DNA of 56,648 nt. Origin: Gammaproteobacteria bacterium (GTDB taxonomy: Bacteria > Pseudomonadota > Gammaproteobacteria > Steroidobacterales > Steroidobacteraceae). Location of the stretch: positions 1 through 56,648 of the forward strand of contig DAHXNE010000092.1 of assembly GCA_027366635.1 (NCBI GenBank). The letters run 5' to 3'. The position numbers and the translations under genes were made by a program. A model generated the notes under the pieces. The model was given only the letters and a program-made list of their open reading frames with translations. It did not search any database and was not told where the DNA came from. Shown in pieces: positions 1 to 8,177 of this stretch (positions are counted from its first letter, which is position 1; every line of letters starts with the position of its first letter).

Positions 1-1
1 T

Positions 2-160
2 CACCAGCCGATCGCGCACATGGCCGGCGAGGCGGTCGACATGTTGGTGACGGCCGTGCGCGGCCGGCGTGGGGGCGGCGCCGGGCTGGTCCATCGCCTC
101 GTGGCGCACGAGCTCGTGGCGCGCGAGTCGGCGGCCCGGCCGAGAGACGCGACGGACTGA
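2..160 (+). CDS. LacI-family transcriptional regulator, C-terminal fragment
   Basis: Only the last 52 residues are present; the gene begins before the window. The reading frame from base 2 gives HQPIAHMAGEAVDMLV near its start and HRLVAHELVARES near its end, then TGA. This matches the usual end of LacI/GalR regulators, where a QPI...M...AV..L helix is followed by a short linker and a final strand reading L..ELVVRES. Such proteins bind a sugar or sugar phosphate through a periplasmic-binding-protein-like domain and repress nearby sugar genes. The next gene on the same strand is a sugar symporter 66 bases downstream, so local control of that transporter is a reasonable inference. The DNA-binding domain is not visible. 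Confidence 0.72.
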   Translation, partial: HQPIAHMAGEAVDMLVTAVRGRRGGGAGLVHRLVAHELVARESAARPRDATD

Positions 161-170
161 ACCGCAAGGC

Positions 171-200
171 TTGACAAGTCCGACCCCTGGAGCACAGGGT
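171..200 (+). promoter_or_regulatory. possible promoter ahead of the sugar symporter
   Basis: A perfect -35 hexamer TTGACA sits at 171-176 between the regulator stop codon and the symporter start. The best -10 candidate, CAGGGT at 195-200, is poor and lies at an 18-base spacing. A weak -10 fits a promoter that needs an activator or is tightly repressed. No clear LacI-type palindrome was recognised, although a GGTACC palindrome lies at 204-209. Confidence 0.28.
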
Positions 201-226
201 AGCGGTACCAATCGAGGGGGTTCTAC

Positions 227-1726
227 ATGAGCGAAGGCAAGTCCGGGCTCGTCGTCGCACTGACGATTGCCGCCACACTGGGCGGGCTGTTGTTCGGGTA
301 CGACACCGCGGTGATCTCGGGAGTCACCAGCGCAATCACGCATAATTTCGTCGACCCGCGGCATCTGGGGCGGACCGATGCCGACTTCCTCTCGGGGTTG
401 GCGATCTCGATCGCCCTCATCGGGTGTGCGATCGGCGCCGGCCTGGCCGGACCGATCTCCACGCGCATTGGCCGCAAGTCCGGCCTGCTGATTGCTGGGG
501 TCCTGTTCTTTCTCTCATCCCTCGGCGCCGGCTATCCGGAGTTCATCTGGGGCTTGTTTGGCGGCACCGGCTATCACGCGCTGCCGGCCTTTCTGGCCTA
601 TCGCACGCTGGCGGGCATGGCGATCGGCATGGCCTCCATGCTGGCGCCGATGTATGTGGCAGAGGTCGCCCCACCCGAGAAACGCGGCATGCTGGTCACG
701 TTCCAGCAGATCGCCATCGTCGTCGGCATCATGATCGTCTATTTTGTCAACGCCGGCATCCAGGCAGGACACACGCGCGCCTACCTCATGACGACGGCCT
801 GGCGGCACATGCTGGCCTCGGCGGCCATTCCGGCCACGCTGCTCATCATCGCGATGCTGTTCGTGCCCGAGACGCCGCGCTATCTGGTGCTGAAGGATCG
901 CGACGGGGAGGCGCTCGCGCTCCTGAAGCGCCTGGTGGGCGATGGCGCGGCGCAAAGGACCCTGCAGGAGATCAAGGCTTCGCTCGTGCAGCATACGCGG
1001 CCGCTGTTGAGCTTCGGCTGGCTGGTGCTCATCGTGGGCATCATGCTCTCGGTGTTCCAGCAGCTGGTCGGCATCAATGCCGTGCTCTATTACGCGCCGC
1101 ACATGTTCGAGACCATGGGCGCCTCGACCAACAAGGCACTGTGGGAAACGGCGATCTTCACCGGGGTGACGATGACCCTGTTCACCCTGGTGGCGACATT
1201 CACGGTGGACCGGCTCGGCCGCAAGCCGCTGCTGATCACCGGGGCGCTCGTCATGGCCGGAGCGATGACGTTTCTCGGCTTCCTGTTCGATGAGCACATC
1301 GTGAGCGTGGCCGTGGGGCAGCCCGGAGCGGGTCACGGGCCGTCCTATCTCGCCCTGGTCGCGGTCGTGCTCTACATCATGGGATTCTCGTTTTCCTGGG
1401 GACCGGTCGTCTGGGTGATGCTCGCGGAGATCTTTCCGAACTCGATTCGCGGCAAAGGCATGGCGATCGCCATCGCGGCGCAATGGATCATGGATTTCAT
1501 CGTCTCGCTGACGTTCCCGATGATGGATGGCAATGCCTACCTGAACGCACACTTCAATCACGGCTTCGCCTACTGGGTCTATAGTGCGTGCGCGCTCCTG
1601 GCCGCTGTGTTCGTCATGCGCTGGGTGCCCGAAACCAAGGGGCGTACGCTCGAGTCCATCCAGCATCTGTGGCGTCCGGGCGAGACCCGCCCGGCCGAAG
1701 AAGATTCCGAGCCGGTTGCACCCTGA
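227..1726 (+). CDS. MFS sugar porter (sugar/H+ symporter, XylE/GlcP type)
   Basis: 499-residue inner-membrane transporter of the sugar porter family, which takes up a monosaccharide with a proton. The family signatures are all visible: GGLLFGYDTAVISG in the first membrane segment, RIGRKSG in the loop after segment 2, PETPRYLV in the central loop, QQLVGINAVLYYAP in segment 7, DRLGRKPLL after segment 8 and PETKGRTLE just after segment 12. The length is normal for the family. The ATG start follows a GAGGGGG ribosome site by 7 bases. The upstream LacI-type regulator suggests sugar-responsive control. The substrate (xylose, glucose, galactose or other) cannot be set from sequence alone. Confidence 0.9.
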   Translation: MSEGKSGLVVALTIAATLGGLLFGYDTAVISGVTSAITHNFVDPRHLGRTDADFLSGLAISIALIGCAIGAGLAGPISTRIGRKSGLLIAGVLFFLSSLGAGYPEFIWGLFGGTGYHALPAFLAYRTLAGMAIGMASMLAPMYVAEVAPPEKRGMLVTFQQIAIVVGIMIVYFVNAGIQAGHTRAYLMTTAWRHMLASAAIPATLLIIAMLFVPETPRYLVLKDRDGEALALLKRLVGDGAAQRTLQEIKASLVQHTRPLLSFGWLVLIVGIMLSVFQQLVGINAVLYYAPHMFETMGASTNKALWETAIFTGVTMTLFTLVATFTVDRLGRKPLLITGALVMAGAMTFLGFLFDEHIVSVAVGQPGAGHGPSYLALVAVVLYIMGFSFSWGPVVWVMLAEIFPNSIRGKGMAIAIAAQWIMDFIVSLTFPMMDGNAYLNAHFNHGFAYWVYSACALLAAVFVMRWVPETKGRTLESIQHLWRPGETRPAEEDSEPVAP

Positions 1727-1845
1727 CCGGCCTCTGCCTCGGGGTGGGTGCGCTGGCGCTGTGGCCACCCGCCGCGGACTGATCGCGAAACGCTCGAGGC
1801 GCTGCGCCGCGCAATTCGCGCAGGTGTAGGGCGCGGAGCGCCTGC

Positions 1846-2526
1846 TCAGACCCGCCCGCCGACCTCGTCGATGTGGCGCAGCAGGTCGGCCGGGTCGTCG
1901 TAGACGCGGATAGCCCCCGAACGCGCGAGTTCATCCTGCCCGTAGCCGCCGGAGAGCAGTCCGACGCCGAGTCCCTGCGCCCGCCGCGCCGCGAGCATGT
2001 CCCAGATGCTGTCGCCGACGATGACCGCGCCGTGGATATCGACACCGAGGCGATCGGCGGCGGCGATGAACAGATCCGGGTCGGGCTTGGCGTGAGCCAC
2101 ATCGTCACGGGTGATGATCGGGACACTCGCGGGATCGACCTCGAGAATCCTGAGGTTATATTGCGCCGAGATCATCCGGCCGCTGGTGGCGATCGCCCAC
2201 GGCAGCCGCGCCCGGGTGAGATAGGCCAACAGGTCCTTCGCGCCCGGCAGGGGGCGCACCCATTGCACGAGCCCGGCATACGCCTCGGCGTGATGCCGTT
2301 GCAGCTTCTCGAGCAGGTCCGGCGTGATTGCGGCCGATACTTCACGCAGCAGCATTTCGCTGAACAGGCCGCCGCTCATGCCGATGCGGCGATGGATGCG
2401 CCAGACCGACAGCTCGATGCCGGCCGAATGCAGAGCCTGCTGCCAGGCGAGCACGTGCTGATAGACACTGTCGACCAGAGTGCCGTCGAGATCGAACAGA
2501 AAGCTCGTCTGCGTGCGCCGCATCAT
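1846..2526 (-). CDS. HAD-superfamily hydrolase (phosphoglucomutase/phosphatase-like)
   Basis: 226-residue cytoplasmic HAD hydrolase. Motif I is FDLDGTLVDS at residues 11-20 with the nucleophile Asp12 and the acid/base Asp14. A helical cap follows (residues about 20-90). Motif II is the ATSGR segment near 115, motif III is the Lys of HAKPDPDLF, and motif IV is VGDSIWDM. The DxDGT with a cap-1 domain is shared by beta-phosphoglucomutases, phosphoglycolate phosphatases and sugar-phosphate phosphatases. Its position next to a sugar transporter favours a sugar phosphate as substrate, but this is inference. It is convergent with the symporter gene. Confidence 0.82.
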   Translation of the reverse strand: MMRRTQTSFLFDLDGTLVDSVYQHVLAWQQALHSAGIELSVWRIHRRIGMSGGLFSEMLLREVSAAITPDLLEKLQRHHAEAYAGLVQWVRPLPGAKDLLAYLTRARLPWAIATSGRMISAQYNLRILEVDPASVPIITRDDVAHAKPDPDLFIAAADRLGVDIHGAVIVGDSIWDMLAARRAQGLGVGLLSGGYGQDELARSGAIRVYDDPADLLRHIDEVGGRV

Positions 2527-2847
2527 GTGCCGATCTCATGTGCAAGGGAGCGCGATTATCCGTGAAGGATCGCAAGTACGGCAACGTCCGACCTGATTCC
2601 GGGTGCGTGGTGCGTAGGGGTGTGCAGGAGCGGTGCGTACCATGCGCTGCAATTGCGCGGCAGACGCAGGTGGCGAGCGTCGCGGACCGGCGACGCGGTG
2701 GGGATAAAATCCTCAAACGATGCAGGACGAGCAGTTTCTGGGGAACCCTCGGCGCGCCGGGCACTCAACTTAAGGGATGACCCCTTAAATGAGGACTCGG
2801 GCGCAGAGTGCGCGCAGTCCACCGACGCGAACTGAAGGAGTAGGCGC
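2527..2847. other. 321-base divergent intergenic region
   Basis: This lies between the divergent HAD hydrolase and nucleotidyltransferase genes and must hold promoters for both. A -10-like TAAAAT is present at 2705-2710 on the plus strand without a good -35. A perfect inverted repeat lies at 2770-2788. A ribosome site GAAGGAG (2834-2840) precedes the ATG at 2848. No coding sequence was recognised here on either strand. Confidence 0.5.
2770..2788. repeat. inverted repeat, possible operator
   Basis: TTAAGGG and CCCTTAA form a perfect 7-base inverted repeat around a 5-base centre (ATGAC). It lies 59 bases upstream of the nucleotidyltransferase ATG and about 60 bases downstream of the TAAAAT element. 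It could be a protein-binding operator or a short leader hairpin in the mRNA. There is no T-run after it, so it is not an intrinsic terminator. Confidence 0.4.
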
Positions 2848-3831
2848 ATGCATGCAACATCCCCCGTGTGGACGGTGGTTCTGGCGGCCGGGGACGGCAG
2901 CCGGCTGCGAGCACTGACGACGACGTCCACGGGCACCGCCGTGCCCAAACAGTTCTGTTCGCTCTTCGACGGACCCACACTGTTGCATGAGGCGCTGCGC
3001 CGTGCGCGCACTCTCGCCGGTGAGCGCACGACCTGCGTGGTTGTCGCCGCACACCACCGCCAATGGTGGCAGGAGGCATTGGCAGGGCTGCCGGAGCGCA
3101 ACGTGATCGTTCAGCCGCGCAACCGCGGCACGGCCATCGGTATTCTGTTGCCGCTGCTGTGCATTCTCGAGCAGGATCCGGATGCTCAGGTGGTGCTCCT
3201 GCCGTCCGATCATCTCGTCCGCGAAGAGCCGGTGCTCGCCGCGGCGCTACGGTCGGCGCTTGGCAATCTGCACCGACGCACCTGCGAGCCGCTGCTGATG
3301 GGCATGGTGCCGGAGGAGCCGGACCCGCAGCTTGGCTACATCGTGCCCGAGGTGCGGGCGCCGGCGGCGGCGCTGCGCGTGGCGCAATTCGTCGAGAAGC
3401 CCACACGGGCGCAGGCCGAGGCATTGATTCGCGCCGGCGCGCTGTGGAATGCATTCATCATGGTCACCCGCGGTCAGGCATTGCTCGCGCTGCTGCGAGC
3501 CCGGTGCGCCGATATCGTGAGCGCGGTGCAGGCGGCGCTCGAGCGCGACCGCAGGCAGCCGGATGCCGGCGCGCTCGCAGCGCTTTACGAGCAGCTGCCG
3601 GCCCTCGACTTCTCGCGTGACATCGTTGCCGGACAGGAGGCGGCGCTGCGCGTCGTGGCGGCTCCGCCCTGCGGCTGGAGCGATCTCGGCACGCCGCAGC
3701 GCGTGCAGGCGGCGCTGCAGCGCGGTCCGCAGACGCGACCGCAGGTTCCGACGCGCGGGCGGGGTCCCTGGTTGAGCTTGGCGGCCCAGCATGCGCGCCT
3801 GTGCCTGCAACAGCAGGCCTTGCAGGCCTGA
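2848..3831 (+). CDS. mannose-1-phosphate guanylyltransferase-like nucleotidyltransferase
   Basis: 327-residue cytoplasmic sugar-phosphate nucleotidyltransferase. The N-terminus carries the nucleotide loop LAAGDGSRLR (residues about 12-21) and the Lys of PKQF. Further conserved elements are QPRNRGTAIG, the metal-binding LPSDH, EPDPQLGYIVPE, FVEKP, LWNAFI, DFSRDIV and GWSDLGTP. These are typical of ManC/RfbM-type enzymes that make GDP-mannose from mannose 1-phosphate and GTP, but the phosphomannose isomerase half of the longer bifunctional proteins is absent. The last 40 residues are not conserved family sequence. A good GAAGGAG site precedes the ATG. No polysaccharide cluster is adjacent, so the end use is unknown. 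Glucose-1-phosphate as substrate is a less likely alternative. Confidence 0.8.
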   Translation: MHATSPVWTVVLAAGDGSRLRALTTTSTGTAVPKQFCSLFDGPTLLHEALRRARTLAGERTTCVVVAAHHRQWWQEALAGLPERNVIVQPRNRGTAIGILLPLLCILEQDPDAQVVLLPSDHLVREEPVLAAALRSALGNLHRRTCEPLLMGMVPEEPDPQLGYIVPEVRAPAAALRVAQFVEKPTRAQAEALIRAGALWNAFIMVTRGQALLALLRARCADIVSAVQAALERDRRQPDAGALAALYEQLPALDFSRDIVAGQEAALRVVAAPPCGWSDLGTPQRVQAALQRGPQTRPQVPTRGRGPWLSLAAQHARLCLQQQALQA

Positions 3832-3842
3832 ATGGCCGTCGG

Positions 3843-4022
3843 CTAGGGGCGCCGAGCGCGCAGCGTATCGAGCAAGCCCGCCATGCCGCCGACCACCGAA
3901 CCGACTACGGCGCCGGCGCCGGTGAGTGTACCCACGGCGCCAAAGACCGGCAGTGCGGTGAGCAGAGCCACTCCTGCCGATGCGCCCCAGGCCACGCTTT
4001 TCAGCAGAGTCACGAGTTTCAT
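3843..4022 (-). CDS. small glycine-rich membrane protein of unknown function
   Basis: 59 residues beginning MKLVTLLKSVAWGASAG. I chose the ATG at 4022 because a GGAGG site lies 7 bases upstream; the open frame continues to 4103 but that extension has no ribosome site. The chain has one short cytoplasmic N-terminus and then two hydrophobic stretches (about residues 9-26 and 28-50) joined at a proline and rich in Gly and Ala in a GxxxG-like spacing, which resembles glycine-zipper membrane segments. It ends in a basic tail, DTLRARRP. It is convergent with the nucleotidyltransferase gene and only 11 bases from it. No family was recognised. Confidence 0.5.
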   Translation of the reverse strand: MKLVTLLKSVAWGASAGVALLTALPVFGAVGTLTGAGAVVGSVVGGMAGLLDTLRARRP

Positions 4023-4127
4023 CGCGTCCGCCTCCGCATGAGCTGCCACAATGCTCTCATGATAATCGAGGGCGCCCTGGGTTGCACGGGCTGGCGCGGA
4101 CATTACGGCCGCGCTCCGGCGCGCCGG

Positions 4128-4931
4128 TCAGCCGGTGCTCTCGGCGCTGTAGCGCGCCAGCAGCCCGGTGCGTACGGCGTGGCGGAAGACTCGGGCAAAG
4201 AAATAACCGGCCAGTACGATATCGAGCAGCGCAATCGCGCCGCCCGCGGCAAGGCTTGTGGCCGAGAACGGCCGGTGCGCCAACACCGCCCGCATCCCCT
4301 GGAAGACATAGGCGGGCGGCAGCAGATGGCCGACAGCCTGCATCCACCGCGGCAGCGTCGAGAGCGGATAGAACACCCCGACGAACGGTGAGAGCAGCGC
4401 CGGCAGTGGCCACACCAGCCACTCGGAGGCCGGTCCCAGGCGCAGCACCAGGGCGCTCGCCAGGATTCCGAGTGCGATCCCGAAGCAGAAGAGTGTCAGC
4501 AGGAACGGAATGAGCACGATGCCGAGGGCGAAGAAGGACAGGCCGAATACTGTCATGGCGAGCACCAGCATCACGATCAGCCCCACCGTGCTCGTGGCGA
4601 TGCTGGTGATGACAAGTCCGGTGATGTATTCCCCAAGCGTGAGCGGCGCGGCGAATAAATTGAGGAAGTTTCGCGACCAGACATCCTCCAGGAAGGCCGT
4701 GCTCACTCCCTGCATGATGCGGGTGAAGAAGTCCCACATCAGCACCGCACCGAGCAGGCTCGGGATGTAGTTGAAGCGCCCCGCGCTCATCGAGTTGAGG
4801 TAGCGCGTGATGAAACCCCATACGACGATGTCGATCGCCACCCAGGCAAACAGCGGCAGTGAGCGCACCGGACTGCCGCGCAGCAGATAGAACTGGCGCA
4901 GCAGCACGCCGGCCACGGGGCGCGGCTTCAT
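4128..4931 (-). CDS. ABC-2 type transporter permease
   Basis: 267-residue inner-membrane permease with about six hydrophobic segments, of the ABC-2 family (NodJ/drug and polysaccharide exporters). It starts MKPRPVAGVLLRQFYLLRGSP, a typical cytoplasmic N-terminal helix with basic residues. The segments FFALGIVLIPFLLTLFCFGI and PLPALLSPFVGVFYPLS match the central ABC-2 core. Its ATG overlaps the stop codon of the ATPase gene upstream by 4 bases, so the two are translated together and form one exporter. The substrate is not known. Its C-terminus ends in a short cytoplasmic tail. Confidence 0.85.
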   Translation of the reverse strand: MKPRPVAGVLLRQFYLLRGSPVRSLPLFAWVAIDIVVWGFITRYLNSMSAGRFNYIPSLLGAVLMWDFFTRIMQGVSTAFLEDVWSRNFLNLFAAPLTLGEYITGLVITSIATSTVGLIVMLVLAMTVFGLSFFALGIVLIPFLLTLFCFGIALGILASALVLRLGPASEWLVWPLPALLSPFVGVFYPLSTLPRWMQAVGHLLPPAYVFQGMRAVLAHRPFSATSLAAGGAIALLDIVLAGYFFARVFRHAVRTGLLARYSAESTG

Positions 4932-5713
4932 CCGGCGTGCTCCGCGTGCACGCTGAGCGGTTCGCGTGCCAGACGGATGAACAACTCCTCGAGCGTCGCG
5001 ACGCCGTGCAGGCGCGGCAGCTGGCGCGGATCGCCTGCGAGCAGAATCCGCCCCCGTGACAGAAACAGCACCCGGTCGCAGACTTCCTCGACTTCATACA
5101 TGTTGTGCGACGTCCACAGAATGCCGCAGCTGTTGTTCGCGGCGAGCGCACGGATGCGTGCGCGGATCGTACGGGCGGCGGCCGGGTCGAGCGAGGCCGT
5201 CGGCTCATCGAGGAGCAGGAGGCTGGGGTGGTTCAGCATCGCCTTGGCCAGTGCCACCCGCGTCTGCTCGCCGGAGGATAGAACGCCGCACTTGGTGTGT
5301 TGCAGCGCCTGCAGGTCGAACTCCTCCAGCAGAGTCGCAACCCGCGCGCGCAGCCTCGGTACGTTGTAGACGAGCCCGAAGAATCTGAGGTTCTGCGCCA
5401 CGGTGAGATTGCCCGGCAGCGTCGCGTAGACCGCCGAGAAGTTCGCCTGCGCCAGCGCGCGGGCGCGCTGGCGGGCGAGATCGATGCCCGCGATCCGGAT
5501 GCTGCCCGTGCTCGGGCTGAGTACGCCGAGAATCATATTGATGGTGGTCGTCTTGCCCGCGCCGTTGGGTCCGAGCAGCCCGACGACCTCGCGGCGGCGC
5601 ACCGCGAAGGAGATCCGATCGACGGCCAGGACGCCGGGATAATGTTTGCCCAGGTTCGTGACCCGCAGCACGCGGTCTGCGGTGGGGCCCGCCGCGGGAG
5701 CGACGCTGTTCAA
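4928..5713 (-). CDS. ABC transporter ATP-binding protein
   Basis: ATPase partner of the following ABC-2 permease. Conserved elements are Walker A GPNGAGKTT, the Q-loop region, the signature LSSGEQ, Walker B LLLLDEP, the D-loop SLDP and the switch histidine in WTSHNMYE. The core begins about residue 15 (LRVTNLGKHYPG). The start is uncertain. The frame is open to an ATG at 5839, but that 42-residue extension has no family similarity and no ribosome site. I place the start at the TTG at 5713, directly before NSVAP, giving 261 residues; a GTG at 5728 is also possible. Export of a lipid, drug or polysaccharide is likely from the family, without a firm substrate. Confidence 0.85.
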   Translation of the reverse strand: MNSVAPAAGPTADRVLRVTNLGKHYPGVLAVDRISFAVRRREVVGLLGPNGAGKTTTINMILGVLSPSTGSIRIAGIDLARQRARALAQANFSAVYATLPGNLTVAQNLRFFGLVYNVPRLRARVATLLEEFDLQALQHTKCGVLSSGEQTRVALAKAMLNHPSLLLLDEPTASLDPAAARTIRARIRALAANNSCGILWTSHNMYEVEEVCDRVLFLSRGRILLAGDPRQLPRLHGVATLEELFIRLAREPLSVHAEHAG

Positions 5714-6008
5714 GTGAGGCGATTGCACCGTCGAGCCTGGCTGAAGAGTCTGTCGGCGCCGAGTCCCGGGCCGCAGCTCGGTGCGCGAGGCTCCGGCATG
5801 CGTGAACGCTGCCGCCGCATACCGGGAGCAGAGTGGCATTGCGGCGCGGACCTGTCAATTGCGTGCACGAGCATCGCGTCGTCCGTGACCGACGATGAAC
5901 CGAGCGGTCTTAGACCGCCGTCACAGAAGGCGCACCGGCCAGCGTGAATCCTGTCGCGGTGTAGCGGTAACAGAAGAGCGATTCTCATGCCAGCCGAACG
6001 GGCGGGAA

Positions 6009-7613
6009 ATGACAATGATCGGCGATCTGGTCTTTACCGGCAGCCTCATGCTTGCGGCCGGCGGCGGCGCGGCCGGTGTTTGGCTGCTGTCCGTGCGGCG
6101 CGGCGCCTCGGGCCGCGCCGGGGCCCGTGAGCGAGCCATGCTGCGGACCCTCGTCGATCATCTGCCCGACCTGCTGTACGTCAAGGACGTCGAGGGGCGC
6201 TTCATCCTGGCCAATCTCGCCGTGGCGCGCGTCATGGGCGCGAGCCGCCCGCAGGAGCTGTTGGGCAAGAACGATTTTGACTTCCATCCTGCGGAGCTCG
6301 CCGCCCGCTATCATGAGGACGAGCAGGCCGTGATCCGCAGCGGCCAGCCTCTGCTCGGACGCGAGGAGGAATGTCGCGATCCGGCCGGCCGCCTGATGTA
6401 TCTCGAGACCACCAAGGTGCCGTTGCACGATGCCCGCGGCGCGGTGACCGGTCTCGTCGGCATCGGCCGCGATGTGACGCAGCGGCTCGAGGAGACCCGG
6501 GCGCTCGAGCACGCCGTGCAGGAGTCGCGCGAAGTCATCCAGGCGGTGCTCGCCGGTGTGAGCGAGCGGCGCGTGAGCACGCAGGGGCGCAGCGGACACC
6601 TGCTGTTGCTCGCGCAGAGTGTCAATGAGCTGATCGACAGGGTTGCCCGGACGGTCGGGGAGGTCGTGCGCACGGCGAGCCGCGCCGCCGAGGGGGATCT
6701 TACGGTGCGCATGGCGGTGGCCGGCAAGTCGGGCGATTTCAAGGCGCTCGCGCTCGCGGTCAACGGCCTGATCGATGCCATGCAGGCGGTGGTCGCAGGT
6801 CTGGCGGGCACCGCGCGCGCAGTACAGCGCGGGGCCGAGGACATTGCCCGCGGCAATCAGGACCTGAACCGGCGCACCGAGGAGCAGGCCGCAAGCCTCG
6901 AGGAGACGGCTTCCTCGATGGAGCACATGACAGCGATGGTCCGTGACACCGCGGCGAGCGCGGTGCAGGCGAACCAACTGGCCGTTGTCGCGCGCGAGCA
7001 CGCCGAGCGCGGCGGCACCGTCGTCGGCACGGCGGTTGCGTCGATGGGTCAGATCAACGCCGCAAGCCGCAAGATCGTCGATATCATCGGTGTGATCGAT
7101 GCGATCGCCTTCCAGACCAATCTGCTCGCGTTGAATGCCGCTGTCGAGGCCGCGCGCGCCGGGGAGCAGGGCAAGGGCTTCGCGGTGGTGGCGGCCGAAG
7201 TGCGTAATCTCGCCGCGCGCAGCGCCGAGGCGGCCCGGCAGATCAAGGTGCTGATCCAGGACTCGGTGGGCAAAGTGAGCGAGGGTGCCCGGCTCGTCGA
7301 TGAGTCCGGAGCGGTGCTGGGGGAGATCGTCAGCCGCGTCAAGAAGGTGACCGACGTCATGGCCGAGATTGCCGACTCGAGCCGCGAGCAGGCCGCCGGC
7401 ATCGAGCAGGTGAACCGGGCCGTGACCTCTATGGACGCGATGACGCAACAGAACGCAGCGATGGTCGAGCAGGCGGCCAGTGCCGCGCGGGCCCTCAATG
7501 AGCAGGCGATGCACCTGATGAAGCTGATCGGGCGCTATCGCACCACGGCCGGCGCGGACGGGCAGCCCGAGCACGTGCCCCTGCGCGCGGTGGCACAGGG
7601 CGCCCACGAGTGA
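6009..7613 (+). CDS. methyl-accepting chemotaxis-type protein with a cytoplasmic PAS domain
   Basis: 534 residues from the ATG at 6009, which is preceded by GGCGGGA; an upstream extension from 5895 has no support. One membrane segment (residues about 4-28) anchors the protein and there is no periplasmic sensor domain. A PAS domain follows (about 42-160; [18 protein letters not shown] near its start, GIGRDVTQR at its end). Next comes a HAMP-like helical region with two similar repeats (about 165-275). The coiled-coil signalling domain follows (about 285-510), with the conserved hairpin tip [20 protein letters not shown] and [15 protein letters not shown]. It should sense a small ligand, redox state or energy state inside the cell and control a CheA kinase. 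No che genes are adjacent. Confidence 0.88.
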   Translation: MTMIGDLVFTGSLMLAAGGGAAGVWLLSVRRGASGRAGARERAMLRTLVDHLPDLLYVKDVEGRFILANLAVARVMGASRPQELLGKNDFDFHPAELAARYHEDEQAVIRSGQPLLGREEECRDPAGRLMYLETTKVPLHDARGAVTGLVGIGRDVTQRLEETRALEHAVQESREVIQAVLAGVSERRVSTQGRSGHLLLLAQSVNELIDRVARTVGEVVRTASRAAEGDLTVRMAVAGKSGDFKALALAVNGLIDAMQAVVAGLAGTARAVQRGAEDIARGNQDLNRRTEEQAASLEETASSMEHMTAMVRDTAASAVQANQLAVVAREHAERGGTVVGTAVASMGQINAASRKIVDIIGVIDAIAFQTNLLALNAAVEAARAGEQGKGFAVVAAEVRNLAARSAEAARQIKVLIQDSVGKVSEGARLVDESGAVLGEIVSRVKKVTDVMAEIADSSREQAAGIEQVNRAVTSMDAMTQQNAAMVEQAASAARALNEQAMHLMKLIGRYRTTAGADGQPEHVPLRAVAQGAHE

Positions 7614-7694
7614 TAGTGCGGCCCGCGCGCAGCCGAATTCCGCCGCGGCCGCCCGCTTGCGTCTCGCGCTGCCATCCGGCTGGGCCCGCCGCGC

Positions 7695-7700
7695 TATAGT
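7695..7700 (+). promoter_or_regulatory. -10 element ahead of yjbQ
   Basis: TATAGT at 7695-7700 lies 30 bases before the yjbQ start codon in otherwise GC-rich DNA. No good -35 hexamer is seen 16-18 bases upstream. GAGGGTGGGGAGA between it and the start supplies the ribosome site. Confidence 0.35.
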
Positions 7701-7730
7701 CGCGGCAGCGAGGGTGGGGAGAACGGGCGG

Positions 7731-8138
7731 ATGCGGCGTGAGGAACTGGTGATACCGACCGCGGGGCGCGGCTTTCATGAGCTCACCGGTCCAATCGATG
7801 CGTTCGTGCGCGACAGCGCCGTGGTCGATGGCCTGTGCAACGTATTTTTGCCGCACACGAGCGCGTCACTCCTGCTCGGGGAAAATTGGGATCCCAGTGT
7901 CCGCGTTGATCTCGAGGGGTTCATGCGCGGGCTTGCGCCCGATGGGGATCCGCGCCACACGCATCGGGCCGAGGGGCCGGATGACATGCCGGCGCATATC
8001 CGCACGATGTTGACCCAGAATTCGCTTGTGCTGCCGGTTGCCGGCGCGGCGTTGCTGTTGGGCAGTTGGCAGGGCATCTATTTGTGGGAGCACCGCCTGC
8101 GCGGCACGCAGCGTCGCATCATCCTGACCGTCTGGTAA
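7731..8138 (+). CDS. yjbQ: YjbQ/UPF0047 family protein
   Basis: 135-residue single-domain protein of the YjbQ family. Conserved features are FLPHTSASLLLGENWDPSV, then THRAEGPDDMPAHIRTML, LVLPV, LLLGSWQGIYLWEHR and RRIILTVW at the end. The paired His and Asp/Glu residues in these blocks line the family's proposed active-site pocket. Members have been reported to show weak thiamine phosphate synthase activity, but the physiological role is unsettled. Length and ends match the family. It is a single gene, convergent with tamB. Confidence 0.9.
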   Translation: MRREELVIPTAGRGFHELTGPIDAFVRDSAVVDGLCNVFLPHTSASLLLGENWDPSVRVDLEGFMRGLAPDGDPRHTHRAEGPDDMPAHIRTMLTQNSLVLPVAGAALLLGSWQGIYLWEHRLRGTQRRIILTVW

Positions 8139-8177
8139 GCGTGCGCGCCGCGCCCATCGGCGCTGCATCGGCACCGG

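Noticed and set aside
5985-7856. 623-codon minus-strand frame opposite the chemoreceptor-like gene
   Set aside because: Antisense shadow: His/Arg-rich composition and no domain, while the plus-strand frame carries PAS and signalling domains.
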